Shown here piece by piece: positions 1 through 9,800 of a DNA stretch of 64,000 bases (the stretch's first letter is position 1; each line of letters starts with the position of its first letter). Origin of the DNA: Verrucomicrobiaceae bacterium (GTDB lineage Bacteria; Verrucomicrobiota; Verrucomicrobiia; Verrucomicrobiales; Verrucomicrobiaceae); contig JAEUHM010000025.1 of the NCBI GenBank assembly GCA_016795485.1, positions 62,001-126,000 on the forward strand, given 5' to 3'. The position numbers and the translations under genes are program-made. Below the pieces are notes generated by a model. It did no database searches, was not told where the DNA came from, and was given only the letters and a program-made list of their open reading frames with translations.

Positions 1-2742
1 TGACGGGTTGTTAACCGCGCCTTTGTCATTCGCCATCGCTTCACCAATGTTCACGATGGCACGCGGGACACCTTCGGCATCGTGCGAGCCGACCGTAAAT
101 GCGGGTGTGTCTACAGTGATGAAGGGAAACACGTTCCCGCTGGTGTAGAGGGTGCCGTCGGGTCCTTCGACCACGCTGCTCCAGAAGATCGCGCCGATGG
201 AGCGCTTTGACCACAGGATGTCGCCGAGGGGCGTAACCTTCATGAGCCAACCGCCAACGGTGGAGCCTGCGGCTGGCGGTGAGCCGTCGGAGTTGCCCTT
301 GGCTTCACCGGCGAGCACCAGATTGCCATCACGTAGCAGGATCATGTCCTTCACGGTCTCGATCATGTTGGGCGTGGGGAAGCGTTTGCTCCATTGCAGC
401 GCGCCTGCATTGTCGAACTTCATCAAATACGGGTCAGCATCGGCAGAGGAGAGGTTGTTGTTCTGTTCGCCACTGACGAATATCTCGATCTGTCCGCCGC
501 CAAGCTCTCGCACCACGAGGCCGCCGATCTGGTAAAACATCTGGTCTCCGTTCGGCTCTGTCGCTCGCACACTGCTCGTCCACATCACATTGCCCGCGCC
601 ATCAATCCGCGTGAGGAGCAGGCTTTGGCTGTAGTAGCTTAGCACCACCAAACCACCATCTGCGGTTCCGGCGAGTTTGATGGGACTGGCCAATTGCGAC
701 CCGATGGCCCAGATGACATCACCACGCGGTCCCACCCGCATGATGGGCGGACGCACATCCGCAGACGACGGCAGCGCCATGAAAAAGTCTTCCGCAGTGC
801 CGCGCACCTTTTCCAAAATACCGCCGGAGGGCGAGGGATCATCCGCCCATCTCAGGAGCCGTGCCCAGCGTGCATTGCCGCCCTCGACAGGGTCCAGCGG
901 ACCGGGCGGCGTTCCGCCGGGCAGGCCGCTGCCATGCGTTGGTGGGCCACTGGCGTTCTGGGTGGGAATGGGCACACTCGGGAAGAGCGGAACCGACAAG
1001 TTGGCAAAAGTGTAGCCAAGCACTCGAATCTCAAATCCGCCATAGACCGCCAGATTCGCGTTCATGTTCCACCAAGGGTCGCTAAGCGGATTGGCGGTGA
1101 ATGTCTCACTCACGCGCAGACCCGCATAGGGACCGATGACATCATTCACGATGAGTGATGCACCCCCTTCGGCCCACATTTGCGCCGTTACGCCCAACGA
1201 GTCAGCGAGCTGCGGATTACTCAGGCCGAGAGGTTTGATGATGGTCACAGGTTCAAACGTCACCTTCTCGCCGGGTGGCAGCGACTCGTCCCAAACGAAC
1301 TGCATTCCCGCCTCGAACGATCCCTGAAACGGAATCACCACATCCATTGGCGCACTGACATTCATGCCGACCTTCAGTGTAAAGAAGGGCTGAAACTTTA
1401 CCGGCACCTGCCCGATTGGAATGAAAAGCGGTGGCCCAGGGATGCTCGCGATCTGCTTTTCTTTGTCGATCAAGCTGGTGCCCGTGTTGTTCGCACCGAG
1501 CTTTGCCGTCATGCGCAAACTCAACTCCACCTTGCTGGTCAGACGCAGCCGATATGTCGGCGGCAGATTGGGACGATGAATCACCTTCATCTTGATGTTT
1601 ATCCCATCGAGCAGCAGCTCACCATCCAGCGTCAGTCCACTGCTGAACTTGAGGTGGTTGATGGGAACGTGCGTACAAAACAGTCCGTTGAGATCACTCA
1701 GATCCTTTATCCGAACCTTTCCAGCCCCGATTAGGTCACTGCGACCGTCCTCGCGAACAAGGTGCTCAGCTGAGCCAAACACGGTGTTGCCGACCGGTGG
1801 ATCAATAGGGTCGCGCGCGGCTCCGTCGAAACCATCGTTTTGATCGAGGATCTCCGTGCCCACTCGCACGTTGTCGATGAAGCCGCGAAAGCGCGCATCG
1901 GTTTGGATGCTTTCAAACGACGGTGGAAACACAAAGGGATGAATCTCCCCTCCGTGGGGCTGGCAAACTAGATGCACCTCGCTGCCGACCGTGGATTTGG
2001 AGATCACCTCCACCATTCGCGTGGTGCGTATCATGCCCTGGCTGTCCTGTGAATAGCGTTCGGCGCACGAGATGAAATAGGCCAGACCAGTGAGTTGGCC
2101 CACCCCCGAGGGGCGATCCATCGTGTCCCCTGCCGTCGTTTCCATCACGAGCATTCCCGGCTGCAAGGCAGCGAGCAGGGCGGTCGTGTGGCTAAAAACC
2201 AACTTCACATGCGTGCTCAGCGGTACCGCCTCTGCATGGGAATACTCTCCCTCGGTCACATCATCCACCTGCATCGCTGGCAGCCGAAACTGCCAAAGCT
2301 CCATCGCACGCGGTACCAGTCGCTGAGCCGAGAGCACCTGTGCTTTCACCTCCTCCGCAGTCCCAGCAGGAGCGATGAGCACGATGGGCTCCGGCAGAGG
2401 TACTGCCGCGCTGCTCGGTGCCAAGTCGGGCAAAACCGCGTCATCATCCACAATCTGCACATCCCAGCCCACGCCAGGCGGCTCAAAGCGAATCTGCGCG
2501 CCCTCGTAGTAGCTGACGCCAGTGTTGTGCAGGCTCGCCGTGAAGGACAGCCGCTTCCGCCCATCCATCTCTGTCGTTTCACTCACCAGCGAGATGGCTT
2601 CGAGGGCGATGCCATTCCCATCATCTTTCAGATTGGCGATTTCCGTGCCGTAACCCGCGATGGCATTGAAGTCCGCAGGCACGGCGTGGACGCTCGAGAC
2701 GAGAAGCATCATGCCGCAGCAAAGGTAAGGCATCGATTTCAT
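1..2742 (-). CDS. Large secreted protein with propeller-like repeats (3' end outside window)
   Basis: The minus-strand frame is open from ATG 2742 to the left edge, giving at least 914 codons with no stop, so only the N-terminal part is seen. It begins with a signal peptide (MKSMPYLCCGMMLLVSSVHA). The next ~550 residues look like extracellular beta-sandwich material and are unassigned. From about residue 620 there are loosely repeated units of the type 'G..VW......GGLVVLSYY' and 'ILWSKR..GA.FWSSVVEGPDGTLY.SG', which resemble SBBP/delta-60 beta-propeller repeats. The gene lies 104 bases downstream of the kinase on the same strand, so it may be co-transcribed with the sigma factor and kinase and be an output or partner of that system. 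The frame and signal peptide are secure. The propeller assignment is moderate and the biological role is unknown. Confidence 0.75.
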   Translation of the reverse strand, partial: MKSMPYLCCGMMLLVSSVHAVPADFNAIAGYGTEIANLKDDGNGIALEAISLVSETTEMDGRKRLSFTASLHNTGVSYYEGAQIRFEPPGVGWDVQIVDDDAVLPDLAPSSAAVPLPEPIVLIAPAGTAEEVKAQVLSAQRLVPRAMELWQFRLPAMQVDDVTEGEYSHAEAVPLSTHVKLVFSHTTALLAALQPGMLVMETTAGDTMDRPSGVGQLTGLAYFISCAERYSQDSQGMIRTTRMVEVISKSTVGSEVHLVCQPHGGEIHPFVFPPSFESIQTDARFRGFIDNVRVGTEILDQNDGFDGAARDPIDPPVGNTVFGSAEHLVREDGRSDLIGAGKVRIKDLSDLNGLFCTHVPINHLKFSSGLTLDGELLLDGINIKMKVIHRPNLPPTYRLRLTSKVELSLRMTAKLGANNTGTSLIDKEKQIASIPGPPLFIPIGQVPVKFQPFFTLKVGMNVSAPMDVVIPFQGSFEAGMQFVWDESLPPGEKVTFEPVTIIKPLGLSNPQLADSLGVTAQMWAEGGASLIVNDVIGPYAGLRVSETFTANPLSDPWWNMNANLAVYGGFEIRVLGYTFANLSVPLFPSVPIPTQNASGPPTHGSGLPGGTPPGPLDPVEGGNARWARLLRWADDPSPSGGILEKVRGTAEDFFMALPSSADVRPPIMRVGPRGDVIWAIGSQLASPIKLAGTADGGLVVLSYYSQSLLLTRIDGAGNVMWTSSVRATEPNGDQMFYQIGGLVVRELGGGQIEIFVSGEQNNNLSSADADPYLMKFDNAGALQWSKRFPTPNMIETVKDMILLRDGNLVLAGEAKGNSDGSPPAAGSTVGGWLMKVTPLGDILWSKRSIGAIFWSSVVEGPDGTLYTSGNVFPFITVDTPAFTVGSHDAEGVPRAIVNIGEAMANDKGAVNNPS

Positions 2743-2846
2743 GAGGCGGTTGCGATGGCATCCGCATCGGGATGCCGTGTGTGTGCAGAAGAATGCTCCC
2801 TTTTTCGCGGCAAGTTTCTGGCGGATGAGAGAAATCTTCAGACCTC

Positions 2847-4796
2847 TTATTTGTTCTCCATATCCGGCACGAAACGACCCATCTCCCTTGGCTCGGCGGG
2901 AGGTGCTTTCAAATCCAACACGACTCGGAAGCCGATGGACGGGCCCGTGCTGCCAGCGCTCTCTGACCTGCGGATCTCAAGGCGGCAGAGTTGCGCGGTG
3001 CCCGTACTCCATGAGCCCCCTCGCAAATAATATCGCCCTCCCGGCTTGTCTTCCTCAGGAGGCAGCTCGGTGGCGGTCCATTCGAGAAGGTTGCCCGACA
3101 TGTCGTAGAGTCCGTTGTAGTTCGGCGGGAAACTGCCCACGGGCGCGGTGCGAGGAAAGGGATCGCGCCTTGCGAGATGAGCCAACTGCCACGGGGCAGG
3201 CTCGGTGACCTCGGGCCCTGCAAAGTTTGCCGTTGCCTGGAGATCGCCCTCTTCCAGCGCATCGAGCATCTGCCTGCTCTCGGCACTTCGGTCTCTGCGG
3301 CCCGAAGCCTGACTCCATTCGTCATTCGTCGGCAGCCGGTAAAGCTGACTGTCGCTGATGCGTCCCTCCAGTCGCTCCTTCCATGTCAGCCATGCGCAAA
3401 ACATGCGCATGTCAGACATCAAAATGCCGCACACGGGATGCTCAGGCGTCTGTTGGAAGCCAGGACCTGGATCACGCCAGTCGTAGGTTGGCACCATTTT
3501 TCCATCAGGTGCTGCTTGCACTCTTTGATTGAGCCGATTGTCGTTCGACCCAGTTCGCCAGTCCGGCAACACGGCGGTGTCCGCCTGAAAAAACTCCTCA
3601 AAATCCCGCACTCGTGTCTCCCAAATGGAGAAGAGAAGGTTCATCTTCGGCACGGGCACAAACTTCATGCCAAGGCTGTTCGTCCACGGATCATCACGCG
3701 TTGCAGTCATGGGCGCACGATGCTTGGGCCTTTCGTCTTCATTCCTCCTGCCGGCATACCAGGCACCCACTGACACACCGATACCGAGAAGCGTGAGAAC
3801 CGTAGCCGCCGTCAGCCAACGCAACCGCCGCTGCTGCCGCGCACGACCGAGACGATGAGACTCTGCGATCGGTGCTACCGCTTCCGCCAGTTCTGTCACG
3901 GAGCCCAGCCTACGCTCCGGGTCGTCCGCCAGCGATTGGCTCACGATCGCGTCGATGCGCCGTTCGAGTCCCGTCTTCTTCGAAATCGGCGTAAACTGCC
4001 CCATAGGTACCGCACCCGTTAGCAACTCATAAAGCAGAACGCCCAAGGCAAATACATCCGACCTTTCATCTGCCGCGCGCGCGTTTCGAGTCGCTTCCGG
4101 CGCTATATAATACGGTGTGCCAAACGTGTCGCGCGTTTGCGTGAAACTGTAACTAGCCACCGTGTCCGCCAGCACCTTCGCGAGACCAAAATCCGCCACC
4201 TTTACCTCCCCCTCCTGGCCGATGAGGATATTCGCTGGCTTGATGTCCCGATGCGCCAGACCGCGCGCATGGGCGTGAGCCACGCCAGCACACACCTTCG
4301 CGAAGATGTCGAACGCACGCTCCATGTCCGGGCGTTGCGCGCGCAAGAGACGACGCAAATCACAGCCATCCACATACTCCATAACGAGAAACCGGCGGCC
4401 ATTTGCTGTCTCACCGTGGTCCAGGACGCGCACCACATTTGGGTGATCGAGTTGCGACAGCGCGTCTACCTCAGTCTCAAATCGCGCCATCACCTCTGGA
4501 TCTCGCGTCAGTCGTCCAGCCACCACTTTCAATGCTACAATTTGGCCTCCCTTCAGATCGACGGCGCGATACACCTCACCCATGCCTCCACCGCCGATCA
4601 ACGCCTGAATCTCATAACCCTCCACCTGGATCGACAGCGGTTCTTTCTCCTCAATCGACGATTCATCCGTCAATAGCAGATCCAGCCGAACTCCCTGCAC
4701 CACACACGCCTCACACAATCCACCGATGTGTGTACTCTCTGGCTGCGGTGCCCCGCATCGCTGACATTTCACCAGAACTGGCCACGAATCACTCAC
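2847..4796 (-). CDS. Transmembrane Ser/Thr protein kinase with C-terminal SUMF1/FGE-like domain
   Basis: A Hanks-type kinase of about 649 aa. A zinc-ribbon-like head has C11/C14 and C28/C31. The kinase domain spans about residues 61-325: glycine loop IGGGGMGEVY, K90 in VALK, HRDIKPANIL at 182, DFG at 202 and APE at 232. One membrane helix lies at about 327-348. Residues ~373-640 form a formylglycine-generating-enzyme-like (SUMF1) domain, seen in NSLGMKFV, YRLPTNDEWS, GLYDMSGNLLEW and YYLRGGSW. In such kinases this domain usually acts as an extracytoplasmic ligand-binding part; only one cysteine follows RGGSW, so it need not be an FGE. The frame stays open to 4904, but GTG 4796 is preferred because it overlaps the sigma-factor stop by 8 bases and leaves the zinc ribbon at the N-terminus. 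Kinase identity is very secure; the signal sensed is unknown. Confidence 0.93.
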   Translation of the reverse strand: MSDSWPVLVKCQRCGAPQPESTHIGGLCEACVVQGVRLDLLLTDESSIEEKEPLSIQVEGYEIQALIGGGGMGEVYRAVDLKGGQIVALKVVAGRLTRDPEVMARFETEVDALSQLDHPNVVRVLDHGETANGRRFLVMEYVDGCDLRRLLRAQRPDMERAFDIFAKVCAGVAHAHARGLAHRDIKPANILIGQEGEVKVADFGLAKVLADTVASYSFTQTRDTFGTPYYIAPEATRNARAADERSDVFALGVLLYELLTGAVPMGQFTPISKKTGLERRIDAIVSQSLADDPERRLGSVTELAEAVAPIAESHRLGRARQQRRLRWLTAATVLTLLGIGVSVGAWYAGRRNEDERPKHRAPMTATRDDPWTNSLGMKFVPVPKMNLLFSIWETRVRDFEEFFQADTAVLPDWRTGSNDNRLNQRVQAAPDGKMVPTYDWRDPGPGFQQTPEHPVCGILMSDMRMFCAWLTWKERLEGRISDSQLYRLPTNDEWSQASGRRDRSAESRQMLDALEEGDLQATANFAGPEVTEPAPWQLAHLARRDPFPRTAPVGSFPPNYNGLYDMSGNLLEWTATELPPEEDKPGGRYYLRGGSWSTGTAQLCRLEIRRSESAGSTGPSIGFRVVLDLKAPPAEPREMGRFVPDMENK

Positions 4797-5514
4797 AGCC
4801 AAGAACGGTGATGAGATAGCGAAGTTCCTCCTCCACATTCGCGCCAGGCTCCAGCGTGCCCGCGACTTCCTTGCGCAGTTCTTCAGCCAGACGCCGCCGC
4901 GCACGATGCACCTCGAGTCTCACTTGGCTCTCCTTCATTCCAAGAGATACCCCGATTTCCGCATAGGGTTTCAGCATATCCGGGCGGATCAGTCCCGCTT
5001 TCAGTTCGGAGAAGATCGCCCCACGTTCGCGTTCGAGGTAACTCTTCTCCAATCTCTCCATCGCCCGCCGCATCACCGACCACGCCCATCGACGGTCAAA
5101 CCAATAATCAGCATTCTCCGGTTCGCTCGGCACAGCAAAAGTCTCGGCCTCATCCATCGACACCACGATTTGCCCACCACCGCGCTTTTGCCTGGCCGCA
5201 TCGCGCCTCAAGGAGAACAAATGATTCCGCACTGACTGTCGCAAATAGTTGCGCAATTGTCCCCGCTCAGGTGTGGCCACCTCTAGCCCGCCCCCATTGA
5301 TGAATTGGGACAGAAGCACCTGTGTCTCATCCAGCGCCTCCTCGCGATCACAACCAAGCGCGCGCAAGTAAGTATAAATGGCAGGCCAGTAGCCTTTGCA
5401 AAGCTCCTCCAAGGCTGCTCGTGACTCCGGCTCGTCCAGTCGGCGCGCCGACATCACACACGACCACGACGTGATCGGAAATGCGGCTCGCGGATCTGTC
5501 TTGAAAGAGGCCAT
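4789..5514 (-). CDS. ECF-type RNA polymerase sigma factor
   Basis: A 241-aa sigma-70 family protein of the kind common in Planctomycetes and Verrucomicrobia. The N-terminus has 'FPITSWSCVMSA' followed by ALEELCKGYWPAIYTYLR and a DREEALDETQ segment, which is typical of the region-2 helices in this group. Region 4 lies near residues 175-225 (YAEIGVSLGMKESQVRLEVH) as the -35 recognition helix-turn-helix. The stop codon overlaps the GTG start of the downstream kinase, so the two are translationally coupled and the kinase probably controls or responds to this factor. No anti-sigma gene is visible; in this family a partner kinase may take that role. Identity is secure; the regulon is unknown. Confidence 0.9.
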   Translation of the reverse strand: MASFKTDPRAAFPITSWSCVMSARRLDEPESRAALEELCKGYWPAIYTYLRALGCDREEALDETQVLLSQFINGGGLEVATPERGQLRNYLRQSVRNHLFSLRRDAARQKRGGGQIVVSMDEAETFAVPSEPENADYWFDRRWAWSVMRRAMERLEKSYLERERGAIFSELKAGLIRPDMLKPYAEIGVSLGMKESQVRLEVHRARRRLAEELRKEVAGTLEPGANVEEELRYLITVLGCE

Positions 5515-5640
5515 CGATTCCCACTATCACATAAAGCCAAAAACCGGCTCTCACTTTTTCTCTCAACGACCGGTCTCTTCACCGCTTGAGCACAGCGATT
5601 CGATGACCTGATATCCTGCACACAACCCGTCACTGCATCA

Positions 5641-6540
5641 TCACGAACAAGCTTCACCGTCCCAATGCTGAGTGATCTTCCTCTTCAAGAACTCCACGCT
5701 GCGGGCGAGCTGCTCCATGCCATCGACACCGTCTTCGATGCTGATCCAGCCGTTGAAGCCTTTGCTCCTCAGCTCGGTGAAAATAGCGTCGTAGTCGTTG
5801 AGGCCTTTGCCGATCTCGCCGTGGCGGAGGCGTTTGGCGTAGCCGAGCGCACCGCCTTCTTCTTTGCGGAGGTCTTCGATGGTGCCTTCGGCGAGGTAGC
5901 GATCGCTGGCGTGCATGGTGACGACGCGATGCGAGACGCGCTTGAGCAACTCGATGGGGTCCTCACCTGCGAGGTAAGTGTTCGAGGGGTCGTAGTTCAC
6001 GCCGAAGTTCGGATGATTCACCGCATCGACCAGTTTGCAGAAGACATCCATCTTCTGCGCGAACTCGGGATACTCCCAGAAGTCGTCCTTGTAGTGGTTT
6101 TCAATGATCAGCGTGATGCCGCGCTCCTGCGCATAAGGAAGGCAGGCCTGGATGGAGTCAGCGGCGAGCTTCACGCCTTCATCAATGCTCAACTCAGGCC
6201 TTCTTTGACCGCTGAGTACGCGGCAGTAGGTGCCGCCGAGCGTGTGCGTCATGTCGATCCAGCGCTTCTGCTTGGCGATCTCCTTTTCGCGGAAAGCCGC
6301 ATCGGGATGCGTAAAATCGGGCGAGCAGCACATCATCGGGATGACCTTGCCGGTATCCTCGACTTCTTTGCGAAAGCGCAGCCAGTTCTTCTCATCGGCC
6401 ATCTCCAAGAAGCCCGCATACCATTCCAGGCCCTGCACATCCAGCGTGGAGGCGAGCTTGATCCATTCGGAGACGGTCATCGTCCCTTCTTTGCAAAGGG
6501 CGACCATGAAGGCTTTCGGAAAGGCAGCGAGTTTGGGCAT
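5641..6540 (-). CDS. Sugar phosphate isomerase/epimerase-like TIM-barrel protein
   Basis: A 299-aa protein of the xylose-isomerase-like TIM-barrel superfamily, which includes hydroxypyruvate isomerases, sugar epimerases and AP endonuclease 2. Candidate metal ligands sit on successive strands: Glu in LIIENHYKDDFW, Asp in VNYDPSNTYL, His/Asp in VVTMHASDRY and Glu in GWISIEDGVDG. There is no signal peptide, so it is cytoplasmic. The substrate cannot be read from the sequence. The gene is about 125 bases upstream of the sigma factor on the same strand but separated by a gap without a visible promoter. The nearby sulfatase and the sugar-related genes at 16-27 kb fit a role in carbohydrate catabolism. 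Family assignment is firm; the reaction is inferred. Confidence 0.85.
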   Translation of the reverse strand: MPKLAAFPKAFMVALCKEGTMTVSEWIKLASTLDVQGLEWYAGFLEMADEKNWLRFRKEVEDTGKVIPMMCCSPDFTHPDAAFREKEIAKQKRWIDMTHTLGGTYCRVLSGQRRPELSIDEGVKLAADSIQACLPYAQERGITLIIENHYKDDFWEYPEFAQKMDVFCKLVDAVNHPNFGVNYDPSNTYLAGEDPIELLKRVSHRVVTMHASDRYLAEGTIEDLRKEEGGALGYAKRLRHGEIGKGLNDYDAIFTELRSKGFNGWISIEDGVDGMEQLARSVEFLKRKITQHWDGEACS

Positions 6541-6607
6541 ACGAAAAAGAGACGGTGTAGAGAAGCGACAGATTGCGCTCAGGTCACGACAAAGTGTGTG
6601 TGATTTG

Positions 6608-6711
6608 CGACCATCTCCTCATTCCCGCTTCGGGGTGCGGCCGTGTTAGGGGAACTTATCCCAGTCGTTGTTGTTAGGGTCTAGACGTGGGTCGTTGGTT
6701 TGCTGCATCCA
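6608..6711 (-). pseudogene. Displaced duplicate of the 3' end of the sulfatase gene
   Basis: These 104 bases match 11491-11594, the last 93 coding bases of the sulfatase at 11502-12935 plus 11 bases beyond its stop, at 100 of 104 positions in the same orientation. Read on the minus strand it gives WMQQTNDPRLDPNNNDWDKF, then a TAA replaces the tyrosine codon of the intact gene, so the copy is decayed. Nothing upstream of 6711 resembles the rest of a sulfatase. The copy is 4883 bases from the original, with the beta-helix repeat gene between the two. The remainder of the 6541-6815 gap holds no gene that I can support. Confidence 0.88.
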
Positions 6712-6815
6712 GGCATGACGCCTGCAGTTTTAACCCCGGGGGCCATGACCCCGACTCAGGGAACGAACGCAGGTCACTGCCCGCGCCACATCCAAGTACC
6801 CCGCGCCTACCGGCA

Positions 6816-9800
6816 TCAATCCTTCGTGACCACCACGCGGAAGAAGGATCTCGTGAGGCCAGTCACGAGCACCTGTAGTGACACATCGCTGCCGGTGCCT
6901 GGGGCGCTACCGAGGGGTGTCCACGAGTCGAAGACTAGGTCTTCGCTGCCTGCGAGCTGGTAGGTGCGGCCCGGCACAGTGGGGAAGGTGACGATGAAGT
7001 GCGTGCCGTTGTGGGCAGCCTGCGTGATGCGGAAAAAACTGGTGCTTTCTGCGGCATTAGTGAGGGCCAGCCACTCGCTTTCGTTAGTCTGGCCGTCGCT
7101 GTCGAAATCAAAGGCGGCGGCGTGCAGGGGATCGGTGATGAGGCCGTTGCCAGCGGTGGGCAGGGTTTCCCAGATGTAGGCATTGTAGTTCGGGTTCAGT
7201 GTCCCGGCCTCATACGCGCCAATATCCGGCGTGCCGACGATGGGGAAGCCGCGCTGGTCGGTGGTGATGGCGGGGGAAAGCACGGCGGCAGCGTTGCGGG
7301 CGGGGCTGGTGGGTAAAAGGGCCATGGTCTGCGTGGGACCGCCGTAATCGCCCAGCGGGGCGAGTTGAGGCGCGGCAGTGATGGCGGGCGGTCCGGCCAC
7401 GCCTCCGATTCCACCCACGCTCGGCACGATGTTTGCCCCCACGTAAGTCGTCAGCGTGGGACCGCGCAGGTCCGTGCCCGAAAGCGTCGCGGTGTTCTCG
7501 GCGACAATGCAGTTCGTCAGGGTGATGGCCGTGCCGCCCGCGAAGATGCCACCGGCTGAGCCGCCACTGATGTTCCCGCTCACGGTGCAGTGGGTGAGCG
7601 CGAGGGCGCCATCATTGCGGATGGCTCCGCCGGCGTTCCCCCCGGTGCCGCAGGAGTTCCCGGTCAACGTGCATTGGGCGAGGGTGGTCGTGGTGCCGAC
7701 GGCGGTCTGGATGGCTCCGCCGTTGCCCGTGGCGGTGTTGTTGGAGAGAGTGGACGTGCTCACGGTGAGTGTGGCGCTGTTGAAAATGGCCGCGCCGCCG
7801 GCGGTGGCGGTATTCCCGTGCAGCGTGCAGCCCTGAACGGTGAGGGTGCCGTTGTTAAGGATCGCGCCACCGTTGCTAGCGGAAGGGGTGGAGCCGCCGG
7901 TGAGGATCAGGTTTTTCAATGTCACCGTCTGCCCGCTGTTCACGGTGAAATGGCGGGTCGCGTTGTTCCCGGAGATCGTCATGCCGCCCGCGAGGCTGCT
8001 GGCGTCGATCGTCACGCTGCTGGCAAGGACGATTTCACTGCTGAGCGTGAGGATTCCCCCGGTCAGCGTCGCATGGAAGAGGATGCCGTCCGGCCCGAGC
8101 TGGGCAGCCGCATCCGCGACGACCTGGCGCAGGGAGCCGAGGCCGGAGTCGTTCGTGTTCGTGACAACGTTGGGCGCATTCGCCTCCGCCGCGCCGATGT
8201 CCGGGAGGACGCTGCCATTGCCATCGCCGTCCGCGATGGGGAAGCCGCGCTGGTCGGCGGTGAAGGCGGTGCCGCTGGCGGCATCAATAGCCGGGCTGCC
8301 GGGCAGCGGCGGCCTGGTCGGCGTGGGGCCGCCGTAATTGCCGAGCGGGGCGAGCAAAGGCGCGCCGACGGTCACGTTCGCATCGTCCACGAGGCCGGAG
8401 TTGACGAGGCTACTGAGGAGGTTCACGCCGGTGGCGGTGATGGTGCCAGCGTGGAAAATGTCCGGCCCGACCAAAGTCGCCGTGTTGCCCGCGACGATGC
8501 TGTTGGCCAGCGTCAGCGTGCCGAAGTTTTCAATCGCGCCGCCGCTGCTGGCGGAATTGCCGGAGAGGGTGCACTGCGTCAGCGTCAGCGTGCCGAAGTT
8601 GCCAATCGCGCCGCCGTCGCTGGCGGAATTGCCGGAGAGGGTGGACTGCGTCAGCGTCAGCGTGCCGCCGTTGTAAATCGCGCCGCCGCTGGCGTCGGTG
8701 GCGGAATTGCCGGAGAGGGAACACTGCGTCAGCGTCAGCGTGCCGAAGTTGAGAATCGCGCCGCCAGCGTTGCCCGTCTGCCCGGTGAAGCCGGAGAGGG
8801 TGAGGCCGCGCAGGGTGAGGCTGCTGCCGGTTTGGACGAGGAAGGCGCGGAAGCCAGTGCCATTGCCAGAGAGCGTGAGGCCGCCGGGCAGGGCGGTGGC
8901 ATCCACGGTGACGCTGCTGGAGCCGCTGACGGTGAGGGCGGTGTTTCCAAAGCCATCATTCGTGTAGCTGCTGAGCGCGATATTCCCTTCGTTGAGGCCG
9001 GGGCTGAAGGTGATGGTGTCCGCGCCGGGCTGGAGGGCTGCATCCGCGAGGGCCTGGCGCAGGGAGCCCGCGCCGGAGTCAGCCGTGGTGGAAACGAGGA
9101 AGGTGCCCGCCCGCTCCGCCGCGCCGATGTCTGGGAGGACGCTGCCATTGCCATCGCCGTCCGCGATGGGGAAGCCGCGCTGGTCGGTGGTGATGGCGGG
9201 GATGAGCACCGCCGCGGCATCAATGGCCGGGCTGCCGGGCAGCGGCGGCATCGTTTTCGTGGGGCCGCCGTAGCTGCCGAGCGGGGCGAGCAGGGGCGCG
9301 CCGACGAGGACGCTCGGCCCCGCGCTGAGGCCGGAGTTGACGAGGCTGCTGAGGAGGTTCACGCCGATGGTGGTTATGGCGCCGAAGCGGGAAATGTCCG
9401 GCCCACCCAAAGCCGCCGTGTTGCCTGCGACGATGCTGTTTGTCAGCGTCAGCGAGCCGAGGCTGGAAATCGCGCCACCGTCGCTGCTGGCGGAATTGCC
9501 GGAGAGGGTGCATTGCGTCAGCGTCAGTGTGCTGCTGTTGTGAATCGCGCCGCCGCTAATGCTGGCGGAATTGCCGGAGAGGGTGCACTGCGTCAGCGTC
9601 AGCGTGCCGGAGAAGTTGAAAATCGCGCCGCCGTCGCCGTTGGCGGCGGAATTGCCGGAGAGGGTGCACTGCGTCAGCGTGAGCGTGCCGTCGTTGCGAA
9701 TCGCGCCGCCGTCGCTGCTGGCGGAATTGCCGGAGAGGGTGCACTGCGTCATCGTCAGCGTGCCGTCGTTGCGGATCGCGCCGCCATCGGTGCCCGTCTG

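Noticed and set aside
2095-3030. Plus-strand frame of 311 codons
   Set aside because: It runs antisense to the secreted propeller protein and kinase, is rich in His/Arg and has no recognisable domain.
5665-6603. Plus-strand frame of 312 codons
   Set aside because: It is antisense to the sugar isomerase-like gene, which has clear family motifs.
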